Origin: JADJPG01 sp964491875
GTDB taxonomy: Bacteria; Verrucomicrobiota; Verrucomicrobiia; Limisphaerales; JADJPG01
Length of the DNA: 64,000 bases
Assembly (NCBI GenBank): GCA_964491875.1
Contig: CAZBIC010000003.1
Coordinates: 124,001-188,000, forward strand
Direction of reading: 5' to 3'
Shown: in pieces, positions 34,569 through 43,303 of the stretch
How positions within the stretch are numbered: the stretch's first letter is position 1
Layout of the letters: every line of letters begins with the position of its first letter
Notes under the pieces: generated by a model
Database searches by the model: none
The model's input: the letters and a program-made list of their open reading frames with translations, nothing else
What the model was told of the DNA's origin: nothing
Made by a program: the position numbers and the translations under genes

Positions 34569-34597
34569 TGGAAGGTTCGATTCCGTCCGCTCTCCGA
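34569..34597 (+). other. tRNA 3'-end-like fragment
   Basis: GGTTCGATTCC (T-loop consensus) followed by GTCCGCTCTCCG, which looks like the 3' arm of a tRNA(Ser)-type acceptor. No 5' half with a matching GGAGAG acceptor arm was found in the preceding 100 bases, and the T-stem has a mismatch. It could be a decayed tRNA or attachment-site remnant, or chance. Confidence 0.25.
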
Positions 34598-34606
34598 ACC
34601 CGTTGC

Positions 34607-36403
34607 TCAGTGATACTCCTGCACCGTCTTCACCGCGTAACCGTTCTTCTTCAGTGCCGCGATACCGAGGGCGGCTGCTTTTGCGCCAGACAGCGTGGTC
34701 ATGATTGGCGTGCCGGTATAGACGGCCGTGGTGCGAATCTTTACTTCGTCCGCGCGCGGCGTCTGGCCGGCGGGCGTGTTGATGACGAGCTGAATCTCCT
34801 TGTTCTTGAGCAGATCGACGGCATTCGGACGGCCTTCCGCGAGCTTGTAGATCCGTTCCACCTTCAATCCAGCTTTCTCGATGACCGACGCCGTGCCACC
34901 CGTGGCGATGAGGTCGAAGCCGAGATCGATGAACTGCTTCGCGACTTCCGGCAGATCCTTCTTGTGCGCATCGCTGACGCTGATGAACACACGGCCCTTG
35001 GTGGGCAGCGGTGAGTTCGCGGCCATCTGCGACTTCGCGTAGGCGATGCCGAGATCGGCGTCGAGGCCCATCACTTCGCCGGTCGAACGCATCTCAGGCG
35101 AGAGCAGGATGTCTTGCCCTATGAATTTATTGAACGGGAACACGGATTCCTTCACCGCCCAATACTTCGTCCAGATCTCCTCGGTGAAGCCGAGTTCCTT
35201 GAGTGTCTTGCCGGCCATGACCTTCGCCGCGAGCTTGGCCAGCGGCTTACCTATGGCCTTGCTGACGAACGGAACCGTGCGCGACGCGCGCGGGTTCACT
35301 TCCAGCACGTAAACCGTTTCGCCCTTCACCGCGTATTGCACGTTCATCAGCCCGATCACCTTCAGCTCACGCGCCATCGCGTGCGTGTATTGGCGGATGG
35401 TCTCAATGACCGCCTGCGACAGCGTGTGTGGCGGCAGCACCATCGCGGCGTCGCCCGAGTGAACGCCGGCGAACTCGATATGTTCCAGCATCCCCCCGAT
35501 GACAATCGTGCCCTGCTTCGGATCGCTGAACTGACCGCAGTCCGTGATGCAATCCACGTCCACTTCCGTGGCGTCTTCGAGGAACTTGTCCACGAGCACG
35601 GGGCGGCCCGCGGAAATCTCCAACGCGGCGTTGTGGTGGAAGTAATCGCGCAGCTCCTGCTCGGAGAAGACGATTTGCATCGCGCGCCCACCGAGGACGA
35701 ACGAAGGCCGCACGAGCACGGGGTAGGTCAGCCGCTTGGCGATGACGAGGGCTTCCTCGACGGTGGTGGCGGTGCCGTTGGGCGGCTGGGGAATCTGGAG
35801 CTTGTCCAGCATCGCCGCAAACAGCTTGCGGTCTTCGGCGACTTCGATGCTCTGCGGCGACGTGCCGATGATGTTCACGCCGTTCTTCTGCAAGCCCAGC
35901 GCGAGGTTCAACGGCGTCTGGCCGCCAAATTGCGCGATCGCACCCCAGCACTTCTCGCGTTCGTAAATGTGCAGCACGTCTTCCAGCGTCAGCGGCTCGA
36001 AGAACAGCTTGTCGCTCGTGTCGTAGTCGGTGGAGACGGTCTCCGGGTTCGAGTTCACCATGATGGTCTCGAAACCATCTTCCTTCAGCGCGAACGCCGC
36101 GTGAACGCAGCAGTAATCGAACTCGATGCCCTGACCGATACGATTCGGGCCGCCGCCGAGAATCATCACCTTCTTCGCCACGTTGCCCTTCACCTCGTCG
36201 TCGCCGCGATCGTAGGTGGAATAATAATATGGCGTGTAGGCTTCGAACTCCGCCGCGCAGGTGTCCACCAGCCGGTAGCTCGGCACCAGACCGATCTTCT
36301 TGCGCTCGGCGCGCACGGCGTCTTCGGTGGTGCCGGTCAAGTGGGCGATCTGGCGGTCGGAAAAGCCGAGCGCCTTGGCTTTGGCGAATTGTTCTGCGTT
36401 CAT
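34607..36403 (-). CDS. carB: Carbamoyl-phosphate synthase large subunit, C-terminal half (split CarB)
   Basis: 598 residues, about the second half of the usual 1070. It begins in the oligomerisation domain (ALGFSDRQIAHLTGTTEDAV, VDTCAAEFEAYTPYYYSTY), continues with the second ATP-grasp unit (ILGGGPNRIGQGIEFDYC, PVLVRPSFVLGGRAMQIV, VLEVNPRASRTVPFVSKA) and ends in the allosteric MGS-like domain (DLIATGGTASVIEKAGL, INTPAG). This half uses ATP to phosphorylate carbamate. An in-frame TGA lies 9 bases before the ATG at 36403, so this is a real gene start, not a longer frame missed. The N-terminal synthetase half and carA are not in the window. Upstream is ispE. Confidence 0.95.
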   Translation of the reverse strand: MNAEQFAKAKALGFSDRQIAHLTGTTEDAVRAERKKIGLVPSYRLVDTCAAEFEAYTPYYYSTYDRGDDEVKGNVAKKVMILGGGPNRIGQGIEFDYCCVHAAFALKEDGFETIMVNSNPETVSTDYDTSDKLFFEPLTLEDVLHIYEREKCWGAIAQFGGQTPLNLALGLQKNGVNIIGTSPQSIEVAEDRKLFAAMLDKLQIPQPPNGTATTVEEALVIAKRLTYPVLVRPSFVLGGRAMQIVFSEQELRDYFHHNAALEISAGRPVLVDKFLEDATEVDVDCITDCGQFSDPKQGTIVIGGMLEHIEFAGVHSGDAAMVLPPHTLSQAVIETIRQYTHAMARELKVIGLMNVQYAVKGETVYVLEVNPRASRTVPFVSKAIGKPLAKLAAKVMAGKTLKELGFTEEIWTKYWAVKESVFPFNKFIGQDILLSPEMRSTGEVMGLDADLGIAYAKSQMAANSPLPTKGRVFISVSDAHKKDLPEVAKQFIDLGFDLIATGGTASVIEKAGLKVERIYKLAEGRPNAVDLLKNKEIQLVINTPAGQTPRADEVKIRTTAVYTGTPIMTTLSGAKAAALGIAALKKNGYAVKTVQEYH

Positions 36404-36494
36404 CGGGTTCAGTTCAAAACGAAATCCCGCAAAGGAAAACGTAACACCTCCGACCTGTCGAGAGGGAAAGTCCGTGGAAGCGGTTCAACTGGCT

Positions 36495-37370
36495 TCACAC
36501 TGGAACCACAGCCGTCCAGCACGGGCCGAACTTGCCCTTCACCAACTCCTGCAGTCGCTGCGCCTCGGCTTCCGAGCGAGCGATGGCGAACGTCGTCGAG
36601 CCGCTGCCGGACATCAGCGCCGCCGCCGCGCCGTTGGCCCGGAGGAATTCCTGGTAGAGCGCGAGCAGGGGATACTTGTCGAGCGCGGGGGCTTCGAGGG
36701 AGTTGTAGAACGCAGCGCCAGCCACCGTGAGATCCGCGGTGTTGAGCAACGCGACCAGCTTCTCCGCACGGCCGCGCTCGCCATTCAAGGCCGCTGGGAA
36801 GCGAGCCAGTTCTTTGTAGGCCCAAGCGGTGGCGATGCCGAACCCGGGGTGAATCAGCAGGAACGCCGCTCCGCGCAGCGCTGCGAATGGAGCCAGCGAC
36901 GTGACCTTTTCGCCGCGACCGATGGCGAGGGCGGGCTTGTCTTGCAGGAAGAACGGAATGTCGGAGCCGAGCGAAGCCGCGATGGCGTCCAGTTGTGCAA
37001 GTGTCAGCGGGGAGCTGAAAAGTTCGTTCAAGGCCAGCAGCGTAGTTGCGGCATTGCCGCTGCCGCCGCCGAGTCCCGCCGCCATGGGAATCTTCTTCTC
37101 GAGATGAATCGCCACACCATCCGCGATCTTTGCCTGCGCGAGAAACGCTGCTGCGGCGCGATAAACGAGATTGCTCGCATCCGTCGGGAGCGTTGGCTCA
37201 CTGCACGTCAGCGTGATGCCGGCGCTGCCGCGCTTGAAGGCGAGTTGGTCGCACAAGTTCACCGGCTGCATGATGGTTTCCAACTCGTGAAAGCCATCCG
37301 GCCGTTTGCCGAGGATGTTCAGCAGCAGATTGACCTTGCAGGGCGAGTTCTTTTCCAGCGTGTGCGACAT
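36495..37370 (-). CDS. ispE: 4-diphosphocytidyl-2-C-methyl-D-erythritol kinase
   Basis: 291 residues from ATG 37370. A GHMP kinase: the N-terminal SPCKVNLLLNILGKRPDGFH with catalytic Lys and the CDP-ME-binding motif, the ATP loop PMAAGLGGGSGNAAT (about residues 90-104), an SDIPFFLQ motif, and LMSGSGSTTFAI near the end. It phosphorylates CDP-methylerythritol in the non-mevalonate isoprenoid pathway. The gene follows a terminator on the same strand; carB starts 91 bp downstream. Confidence 0.95.
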   Translation of the reverse strand: MSHTLEKNSPCKVNLLLNILGKRPDGFHELETIMQPVNLCDQLAFKRGSAGITLTCSEPTLPTDASNLVYRAAAAFLAQAKIADGVAIHLEKKIPMAAGLGGGSGNAATTLLALNELFSSPLTLAQLDAIAASLGSDIPFFLQDKPALAIGRGEKVTSLAPFAALRGAAFLLIHPGFGIATAWAYKELARFPAALNGERGRAEKLVALLNTADLTVAGAAFYNSLEAPALDKYPLLALYQEFLRANGAAAALMSGSGSTTFAIARSEAEAQRLQELVKGKFGPCWTAVVPV

Positions 37371-37373
37371 AAA

Positions 37374-37404
37374 GCAAAAGGCGCCGGCACGTTATGCCAG
37401 CGCC
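37374..37404 (-). terminator. Terminator after the TIGR04073-like gene
   Basis: 10-bp stem with one G-T type mismatch, GGCGCCGGCA (37380-37389) with TGCCAGCGCC (37395-37404), followed on the - strand by CTTTTGCTTT. It separates the lipoprotein gene from ispE. Confidence 0.65.
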
Positions 37405-37439
37405 TAGCGCAAGTTGAGCGAAAAATTCGCGATGGTCAG

Positions 37440-37922
37440 TTATTCGAAGACCGAGAAACGGTTGCCGGGCCCGATCGCTCCACCGCTGAAGCCCAGCTGG
37501 TCGTCCGTGTCGAAGATGCCGTTATCCGGGAAGCGCAGCGATTCGCTGGCGGGACGAGCGGGATTTTCCGGAAGTTCCAGGCCACCCCAAGTCGGCTTGC
37601 GGGTCGCCACGGACGGATCGGGATAAAGCGGGCCTTTCTGGGCCATCACCGGGCGGTAGGGCGGCAGAGGGAAGGTGACGACTTCGTAGAGGCCGATGCC
37701 GGTGCGGGCCATCGTGCGGGTGAAACCGCGTGCCCAGCCGGTCGTCGCGCCCTGCGTCGGGCCGTCCCAGAGGGTCGTCTGCTCAATGGAGCGACGCATC
37801 TCGCCGCCACGAGCGATTTCGGTGAGATTGTTCATGCCGCGACCGAACTTTTGCTCGGGACCAGCGCAACCGGTAAGTGCCGCCACTGCGGCCAAGGCGA
37901 GGAGTGAAACAGCGATTCGCAT
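37440..37922 (-). CDS. Exosortase system-associated lipoprotein, TIGR04073-like
   Basis: 160 residues with a lipoprotein signal (LAALTGCAGPEQK). The core matches the TIGR04073 pattern: KFGRGMNNLTEIARGGEMRR, then GATTGWARGFTRTMARTGIG, and LYEVVTFPLPPY. Members occur in genomes with exosortase/PEP-CTERM sorting systems, mostly Verrucomicrobiota. The C-terminal 60 residues are Pro-rich. No exosortase or PEP-CTERM protein is in this window, so the function cannot be taken further. It is transcribed alone, followed by a terminator. Confidence 0.85.
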   Translation of the reverse strand: MRIAVSLLALAAVAALTGCAGPEQKFGRGMNNLTEIARGGEMRRSIEQTTLWDGPTQGATTGWARGFTRTMARTGIGLYEVVTFPLPPYRPVMAQKGPLYPDPSVATRKPTWGGLELPENPARPASESLRFPDNGIFDTDDQLGFSGGAIGPGNRFSVFE

Positions 37923-38004
37923 AGAGTCAGTTAGATTGTTGGGGTGAGCCTAACCGCAAACGGATTCCTGTAAAGTGGGATTTCCATTGAGGCACATCGC
38001 GCGG

Positions 38005-38940
38005 CTAAAAGAGTTGAGGGACCCCTTCTTCGAGGATGCGCAGACGATCCGCGACTCCGTGGTGTTTCGCCAGCTCCTGCAGCCATCGTGGCGGTTCATC
38101 CATCGGCTCGAAGGACAACTTGAAGCTTCCGTAGTGCATCGGCACGAACCATTTTGCGCCGACATCGAGGAAGACTTTCAGCGCCTCATCCGGGCCCATG
38201 TGCACGTGACGAAACGTATCGGGAAAGTAGGCGCCAATCGGCAGGAGCGCGATCTCGGGCTTGAGGCGTTCGCCGATTTCCTTGAAACCGTCGTAGTAGG
38301 CGCTGTCGCCGGCGTGGTAGATGCGTCGGCCTTGATGCTCGAGCACGAAACCGCCGTATCCGCGGTGTTCATCGCGCAACGTGCGTGCGCCCCAGTGCTT
38401 GCTTGGGGTCAACGTCACCGTCCAGTCATCATGCGTGAAGCTTTCCCATTTCTGCAGCTCGATGATTCGACCGAAGCCAAGATCCTTCGCGAGTTCTCCG
38501 ACGCCCCACGGCATGATGCCAAGTTTGGGCGCCGGAAGTTTTCGCAGGGACGGTTTGTGAAAATGATCGAAGTGCGCGTGCGTGAGCAGGACGAGATCGA
38601 TCGGGGGCAGATCCTTGATGCGAAGACCGGCGCGCTTTACACGCTTCAACAGGAAGAGCCAGTTCGCGAAGTTTGGATCGACCAAGACGTTTAGATCGCT
38701 GAACTGAATCAGGAACGAAGCGTGGCCGATCCACGTGATGGCGACGTGGCCGCGGGTAAGTTTGGGAAACACCGGGCGCTTGTGAGTCCCCGTGCGTTTG
38801 GTTAGGAGAGCCTTCCACACCATTTCGTAGAAGAATGTCCTCGGATTGAAGTGGTTGGCAGGCGTGAGTTCCTTGAACGAACGTGGCAGGCGCCGCTTGG
38901 GGCGGGCTGGCTCCGACGCGTCATGTGGCTCTTTTGCCAT
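38005..38940 (-). CDS. MBL-fold metallohydrolase, NAPE-PLD/UlaG-like
   Basis: 311 residues from ATG 38940; the frame is open further upstream but unlikely. Metallo-beta-lactamase motifs: ITWIGHASFLIQ, LTHAHFDHFH (H121, H123, D125, H126), TLTPSKHWGARTL, YHAGDSAYYDGF (bridging Asp) and FVPMHYGSF. The WIGHASFLIQ and SKHWGARTL arrangement is that of N-acyl-phosphatidylethanolamine phospholipase D-like and UlaG-like hydrolases. No signal peptide. The lipid-active assignment is tentative. Confidence 0.88.
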   Translation of the reverse strand: MAKEPHDASEPARPKRRLPRSFKELTPANHFNPRTFFYEMVWKALLTKRTGTHKRPVFPKLTRGHVAITWIGHASFLIQFSDLNVLVDPNFANWLFLLKRVKRAGLRIKDLPPIDLVLLTHAHFDHFHKPSLRKLPAPKLGIMPWGVGELAKDLGFGRIIELQKWESFTHDDWTVTLTPSKHWGARTLRDEHRGYGGFVLEHQGRRIYHAGDSAYYDGFKEIGERLKPEIALLPIGAYFPDTFRHVHMGPDEALKVFLDVGAKWFVPMHYGSFKLSFEPMDEPPRWLQELAKHHGVADRLRILEEGVPQLF

Positions 38941-39037
38941 GCCTAAAGTCTTGTTAATGCTGTGGATAAGTGGTGCCTGAATAAACCATTTCGACCACTG
39001 GTCCAACGCTGCGACGGTCGAAGTGAATGATAAAAAT

Positions 39038-39406
39038 ATGAAAAACTCGATAGCTATTTTGAGTCTCTCCGCTCTCGCTGCCGCCAGTATCCCAAACGCC
39101 TCCGCCGGTGACCGCGAATGGGCCACCGTTGGAAAAATCCTCACCGGCGTCGCCGCCGTTCATGCCATCAGTCACGCGGTGCATCCCGCGCCCGTTTATG
39201 TTTCAGCGCCGCCTCAAGTCGTTTACGTCCCGGCACCGCCGCCGGTTGTCGTCGCCCACCCGGCACCTGTTTACTACGCGCATCCCGCGCCAGTCGTCGT
39301 GTATCCGCCTCCGGTTTGTGTGCCTGCTCCGGCTTATTACCCGCCACGTTTCAGTGTGAATATCGGGTTCGGTCATCATCACAAGCATCGTCGTCACTGC
39401 CGCTGA
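39038..39406 (+). CDS. Secreted Pro/Val/Tyr-rich small protein
   Basis: About 122 residues from ATG 39038 (a GTG at 39023 is in frame). A signal peptide is clear (NSIAILSLSALAAASIPNAS, cleavage near ASAG). Residues 35-115 are low complexity: repeated HPAPVY, APPPVVV, PAYYPP units, ending in a His/Arg-rich tail (HHHKHRRHCR). Such proteins are usually surface-exposed or periplasmic and structural; metal binding by the His tail is possible. A strong terminator follows. Confidence 0.7.
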   Translation: MKNSIAILSLSALAAASIPNASAGDREWATVGKILTGVAAVHAISHAVHPAPVYVSAPPQVVYVPAPPPVVVAHPAPVYYAHPAPVVVYPPPVCVPAPAYYPPRFSVNIGFGHHHKHRRHCR

Positions 39407-39436
39407 TGCATTGATCCTGCTCAACAACTTTCTCAC

Positions 39437-39470
39437 GCCCGTCGTGCCGGTTTGGCCGACGGGCTTTTTC
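39437..39470 (+). terminator. Rho-independent terminator
   Basis: 8-bp stem GCCCGTCG/CGACGGGC (39437-39444 with 39457-39464) with an extra GCC/GGC pair inside, then TTTTT at 39465-39469. It ends the Pro-rich gene. Confidence 0.85.
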
Positions 39471-39540
39471 TTGCCCGGGAAAAGTTGTTGCACGAACAGC
39501 TTGTGTTCGCCGGTGCTTCAGCGTAACCCGGGCGCAGGAA

Positions 39541-40839
39541 ATGAAGAATAGATCACTGGTCCCTTCGAATCGGTCCGCAGCCGTGTCGTTGAAGTGCTCG
39601 CAGCTCGCTCGCGTATCGAGGTGCCTTTGCGTCATGATGCTCGGACTTTTGACGGGCGGCCTCGCACCGTTGCGAGCTGTGGAGCGAGGAATGGTGATGC
39701 AACTTTCTGGTCCTTCGAGTGCAGTGGAAACCGGAAGCCGAGTCAGCCTCTGGCTTACATTCCTGAATGATGCCGCGGACGATTTGACCCGGACCTTTCC
39801 GGAGACGCTGAAGGGAAAACTCACCGCGGGATCGTTGGTCGAAGAGATCGAGTTCACGCGCGTTGCGGGCAATGAACCTGCGGAAGTTCGAGTGCAGGCG
39901 GGACGCTTCGCTCGACGGGAGTATGCGTTGACTCTTCCAGCGCTGGCTTCCGGTCGCGCTACGATTGAGTTCCTCGAACCGGCCGGTTTGAGTCCGTTGC
40001 TGATTGAGGTTAAACCTCGCACCACAGCGGCGGAGAAGTCGCCCGAGGGCAGCGCGTTCGTGCGCTTTCTCAAGGAAGCGGTGTTGCAGGACGAAGCCTT
40101 CGATTCGGGTGCGTTCTTCAAAAAACATATCTCCGGCTACGAGCCGTTCTATTTCATCGCGGGCCCGGAATCGCCGAACGCGAAGTTTCAGGTCAGCATC
40201 AAGTACCAGCTCGTGAACGCGGACAGCCGCCTCGCCGCGCGAGCGCCGGCCCTCAAGGGATTTCACTTCGCGTATTCGCAGACGTCGTTGTGGGATTGGA
40301 ATGGCGAATCCGCTCCGTTCTTCGACAGCAGCTACCGACCGGAGATGTTGTATCGCTGGGAACGCGCGGCGGGCGGCGGCGCTTCGGACTGGTTCAGACT
40401 CGATTTGCAGACGGGAGCGCAGCACGAATCGAACGGCAAGGGCGGCGCGGATTCTCGCAGCCTGAACATCGCTTATCTCCGGCCGACATTGACTCTCGGC
40501 AAGCCGGACAGTCTGCAGCTCAGTCTGTCTCCGCGGGCCTGGGTTTACGTTCTAGATCTGGATGACAACCGTGATTTGGAAGATTACCGCGGCTATGTCG
40601 ATCTGCGCGCGGTGGTCGGCTGGGCCAAGGGTGTTCAGCTTTCGGCGATTGGCCGGATGGGCGACGATCGGAATCGCGGCAGCGTTCAGCTCGATCTGAC
40701 CTATCCTATGATGAAACTGCTCTCGGGCAGCTTCAGCTTTTATCTGCACGCGCAATACTTCAACGGCTACGGCGAGAGCCTGCTGCTTTACAACGAGCGT
40801 GGTGATTCCTGGCGCCTCGGCTTCTCGCTCTACCGCTGA
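39541..40839 (+). CDS. pldA: Outer-membrane phospholipase A with an extra N-terminal domain
   Basis: 432 residues. An N-terminal signal-like helix (LCVMMLGLLTGGLAPLRA, about residues 29-46) precedes an extra beta-rich domain of about 110 residues (VSLWLTFLNDAADDLTRTF), then the OMPLA barrel from about residue 190: EPFYFIAGPES, FAYSQTSLWDWNGESAPFFD, catalytic QHESNGKGGADSRSLN with H295 and S297, and QYFNGYGESLLLYNE near the end. PldA hydrolyses ester bonds of phospholipids that reach the outer leaflet, using Ca2+ and dimerisation. The N-terminal domain is absent from the enterobacterial enzyme. Confidence 0.9.
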   Translation: MKNRSLVPSNRSAAVSLKCSQLARVSRCLCVMMLGLLTGGLAPLRAVERGMVMQLSGPSSAVETGSRVSLWLTFLNDAADDLTRTFPETLKGKLTAGSLVEEIEFTRVAGNEPAEVRVQAGRFARREYALTLPALASGRATIEFLEPAGLSPLLIEVKPRTTAAEKSPEGSAFVRFLKEAVLQDEAFDSGAFFKKHISGYEPFYFIAGPESPNAKFQVSIKYQLVNADSRLAARAPALKGFHFAYSQTSLWDWNGESAPFFDSSYRPEMLYRWERAAGGGASDWFRLDLQTGAQHESNGKGGADSRSLNIAYLRPTLTLGKPDSLQLSLSPRAWVYVLDLDDNRDLEDYRGYVDLRAVVGWAKGVQLSAIGRMGDDRNRGSVQLDLTYPMMKLLSGSFSFYLHAQYFNGYGESLLLYNERGDSWRLGFSLYR

Positions 40840-40842
40840 CGG

Positions 40843-41946
40843 TCAACGCAGAGTGGTTTCGATCAATCGATAAGCCTTTTCCCTCACCTCACTCGGAAAG
40901 AGATGGCCGCAGTCCGGGTGCTCCACCTGAAGCGCGGCCGGCGCGCCGAGCAGTTGGTAGACCGGTCGCGCCGCCGCCGCGATGGTCTCCACGCTGCGCC
41001 ATTTGAAGTTCGTGTCCCCTTTCGGCGCACTGATTAAGCACGCGCGCGGCGCGATCGCTCCGATGAGTTCGTGAAAATCGAACGGGATCGATTCGAGCTT
41101 GCCCGCGTAGTCGAGCAGTCGCGGCATGTAGCGCTGCTGACACCAGCCGCGTTCCGGTTGCCACACTTTCGGATCGCCGCCGTAGTAATCGAGGAACGAA
41201 TCCAGTCCGCAACTCGACACGACCACCTTGATGCGTTCATCGAAAACTGCGGTGAAGATTCCGTTGTGTCCACCCAGTGAATGGCCGATGGCGCCGAACC
41301 CATTCGTCTTCACGAATGGAAGCGTGGACAGGAAGTCGATGCCGCGCATGTTGTCCCAGATCGATTTCATCGTGCCACTCGCGTAGCCGAGGGCTTTCAG
41401 GTCGGGCCAGTAGTCCGCGAGCATTGTGTAAGGCGGCGCGAGCACCACAAAGCCGCGCTTAGCCAGAGCGACGCCGTATTCGTCATTCGGACTGGCGCCG
41501 AGGCCGACGACAACTTTCTGTCCGGCGGGATGCGTCTGGTGTAGCGCGAGCACTGCGGGATATTTCTCTGTGGTATTCAGCGCGCGTTTCGGAATGAGCA
41601 GATACGCGGGAACGCGAGAACCAGGTTCCGAGGCGTAGGAGATCGAACGCCGGACGTAATCGCCACAATCCACTTCATCCATGATCTGCGGATCGAGAGC
41701 ACAACGCTTTTCCTTCCCGGGAAGCTTGCCCATCACTTTCTGCATGCCGTTCACGATGACCGCGCGGCGCTTGGCCCATTCCTCTTTCGTCGTCGCCGGA
41801 ACGATTTCGCCCGCTGCATTCTGGTAAGTAAGCAGGTTGGTTCGGCTTAGCCGAGTTTCCGGAGCACCTTCCGCGGACTGGAGCACAATGCCGGAAAGCA
41901 GAGTGAAAAGCAGGGCGGACAGACAACGCGGGAGAGTGGCGTTCAT
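40843..41946 (-). CDS. Secreted alpha/beta hydrolase, acetyl-xylan-esterase/dienelactone hydrolase-like
   Basis: 367 residues with a signal peptide (LSALLFTLLSGIVLQSAEG). The alpha/beta hydrolase core has VPAYLLIPK and PAVLALHQTH as oxyanion strand, GVALAKRGFVVLAPPY, nucleophile elbow GFGAIGHSLGGHNG (Ser), and the terminal PDCGHLFP His. The layout fits exported esterases of the acetyl-xylan-esterase type, probably acting on carbohydrate esters. It is convergent with pldA, only 3 bp apart, and divergent from the PadR gene. Confidence 0.82.
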   Translation of the reverse strand: MNATLPRCLSALLFTLLSGIVLQSAEGAPETRLSRTNLLTYQNAAGEIVPATTKEEWAKRRAVIVNGMQKVMGKLPGKEKRCALDPQIMDEVDCGDYVRRSISYASEPGSRVPAYLLIPKRALNTTEKYPAVLALHQTHPAGQKVVVGLGASPNDEYGVALAKRGFVVLAPPYTMLADYWPDLKALGYASGTMKSIWDNMRGIDFLSTLPFVKTNGFGAIGHSLGGHNGIFTAVFDERIKVVVSSCGLDSFLDYYGGDPKVWQPERGWCQQRYMPRLLDYAGKLESIPFDFHELIGAIAPRACLISAPKGDTNFKWRSVETIAAAARPVYQLLGAPAALQVEHPDCGHLFPSEVREKAYRLIETTLR

Positions 41947-42033
41947 GGGAGCATTCTCTTCCGCTGGCGCCGCAGGTCAATGCAGCGTGCAGAAGTTTTT
42001 CCCGCTCTTGGGCAATGACTTGCGCCGTTTTCT

Positions 42034-42078
42034 TTGAGGAAAAAGAAAAATATTTGCATACCTAGAGGTGCTACGTAG
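42034..42078 (+). promoter_or_regulatory. Promoter and possible PadR operator
   Basis: TTGAGG (42034-42039), 17-base spacer, CATACC (42057-42062), then the perfect palindrome CTACGTAG at 42071-42078, 10 bases before the PadR ATG. PadR regulators usually bind short dyads at their own promoter. Confidence 0.4.
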
Positions 42079-42088
42079 TTTTGCGACC

Positions 42089-42424
42089 ATGCAATTTAGT
42101 AAGGACATGGTTGCTGCCTTTGCGCGTCCGGCGATTCTCTGTCTGCTTCGGCAGGGCGAGAGCTACGGCTACGAAATCATCCAGAAGGTGAAGGAGCTTT
42201 CGAACGGTGAGATCCAGTGGACCGACGGAATGCTGTATCCAATTCTCCACCGTCTTGAGGAAGAGGAGTTGATCCAGTCCCGCTGGGGAGAATCTGAAAC
42301 CGGCCGCAAGAGGAAGTATTACTCTTTGACCAAACACTCGACGCCGGCAATCGACCAATACCGGATGCAATGGACAACGTTAAATGAGTTTCTCACGCCC
42401 CTTTGGGCCACGCAAAAGCCATGA
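42089..42424 (+). CDS. PadR family transcriptional regulator
   Basis: 111 residues from ATG 42089. Winged helix of the PadR family: ARPAILCLLRQGESYGYEII, then EIQWTDGMLYPILHRLEEE as recognition helix, LIQSRWGESETGRKRKYYSL as the wing. The short C-terminal helix mediates dimerisation. The gene is coupled (ATGA overlap) to a HAAS-domain membrane protein, the usual partner of this subgroup. It probably represses its own operon through the dyad upstream. Confidence 0.93.
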   Translation: MQFSKDMVAAFARPAILCLLRQGESYGYEIIQKVKELSNGEIQWTDGMLYPILHRLEEEELIQSRWGESETGRKRKYYSLTKHSTPAIDQYRMQWTTLNEFLTPLWATQKP

Positions 42425-43026
42425 ATACCAAAGCTTCCTTCCGAAAAGAACTGTCGCGCTTTCCTGCTCCGGTCGCTGCCGAGTTGGAGGATCATTTGAT
42501 CGAGGAATACGAGCGTCAAATCCGCTCTGGCACCCCGCCTGAGGCGGCCCGCCGCGGCGCTCTCGCGACTCTTGGAGATCTTCACGACGTCGGCGAAGAG
42601 CTGAGTCGTCGACAGGTCAGCTGGGTGTGGTGCTTCCGCGACACTCCTGCGCTGCTAAAGATACTCGTCGTCGGCTGGGTGCTGATCGGTCTGTTCTGCC
42701 TTTTGCGAATTGTTCAACACCACGCCCAGTGCTGCACGCCGGCGCTGGATGCGATGAGCTCGTGGTCGTTCGGAGTTTGTCTCGTGCTCGGGCTCGGTGG
42801 TGCGCTCGTGTCTTTGATGCTGCTCCGGCGGTCCGAGGTGTGGCGATGTGTCGCGATGGTATTCTTCGCCGTCACCGCTCTCGGCTTCTTTCTTCAGGGA
42901 GCAGTGGTGGCGTTTCTCCCATTCCTGCTTCCCATCGAGGCAGCGCTCCTCCTGTGCTTTGCGGCGATTGCCGGGCTCTCTGCCTGGCTGACCGGGCGTT
43001 CACGACTGAAGTACGTCTTTGCCTGA
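42421..43026 (+). CDS. HAAS-domain membrane protein coupled to PadR
   Basis: 201 residues from ATG 42421. The first 70 residues are the helical HAAS signalling domain (FRKELSRFPAPVAAELEDHL, GTPPEAARRGALATLGD). Four hydrophobic helices follow (about 82-100, 115-135, 140-160, 165-195). HAAS-type proteins are thought to interact with PadR repressors or to act downstream of them in envelope responses. The function of the membrane part is unknown. Confidence 0.8.
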   Translation: MNTKASFRKELSRFPAPVAAELEDHLIEEYERQIRSGTPPEAARRGALATLGDLHDVGEELSRRQVSWVWCFRDTPALLKILVVGWVLIGLFCLLRIVQHHAQCCTPALDAMSSWSFGVCLVLGLGGALVSLMLLRRSEVWRCVAMVFFAVTALGFFLQGAVVAFLPFLLPIEAALLLCFAAIAGLSAWLTGRSRLKYVFA

Positions 43027-43303
43027 GCAAAAATAGATTTTGGTAACTCGACCATGACCACAACACGACAGCCAACGACCGGTCTGCTGTCTGGTCCGAA
43101 TACACTTCCGGGCTAGGGAGGTCCGAACCGGTTCGCACAGTTCCGACAACGCAAAGGGGCACGCATGCACCCCTTGGGAGTCCACTGTACCGAGCCGGCG
43201 CGAGTTGCCGAAAAATGGCGCACGACTGGGCACCGGCAAACGTCGGTCTAGAACCCAGCGGAACGATGCGCCATCCCAAAACGAAGAAAACCAATGAAAC
43301 ATC

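Noticed and set aside
35114..37907. Two long + strand frames (35114-36730 and 36300-37907) antisense to carB, ispE and the TIGR04073 gene
   Set aside because: The reverse-strand genes are unmistakable; the plus frames have Arg/His/Gln-rich shadow composition.
43155..43176. Hairpin AAGGGG...CCCCTT in the fasciclin leader considered as a riboswitch
   Set aside because: Only one short stem; no conserved riboswitch core recognised and no metabolic gene follows.
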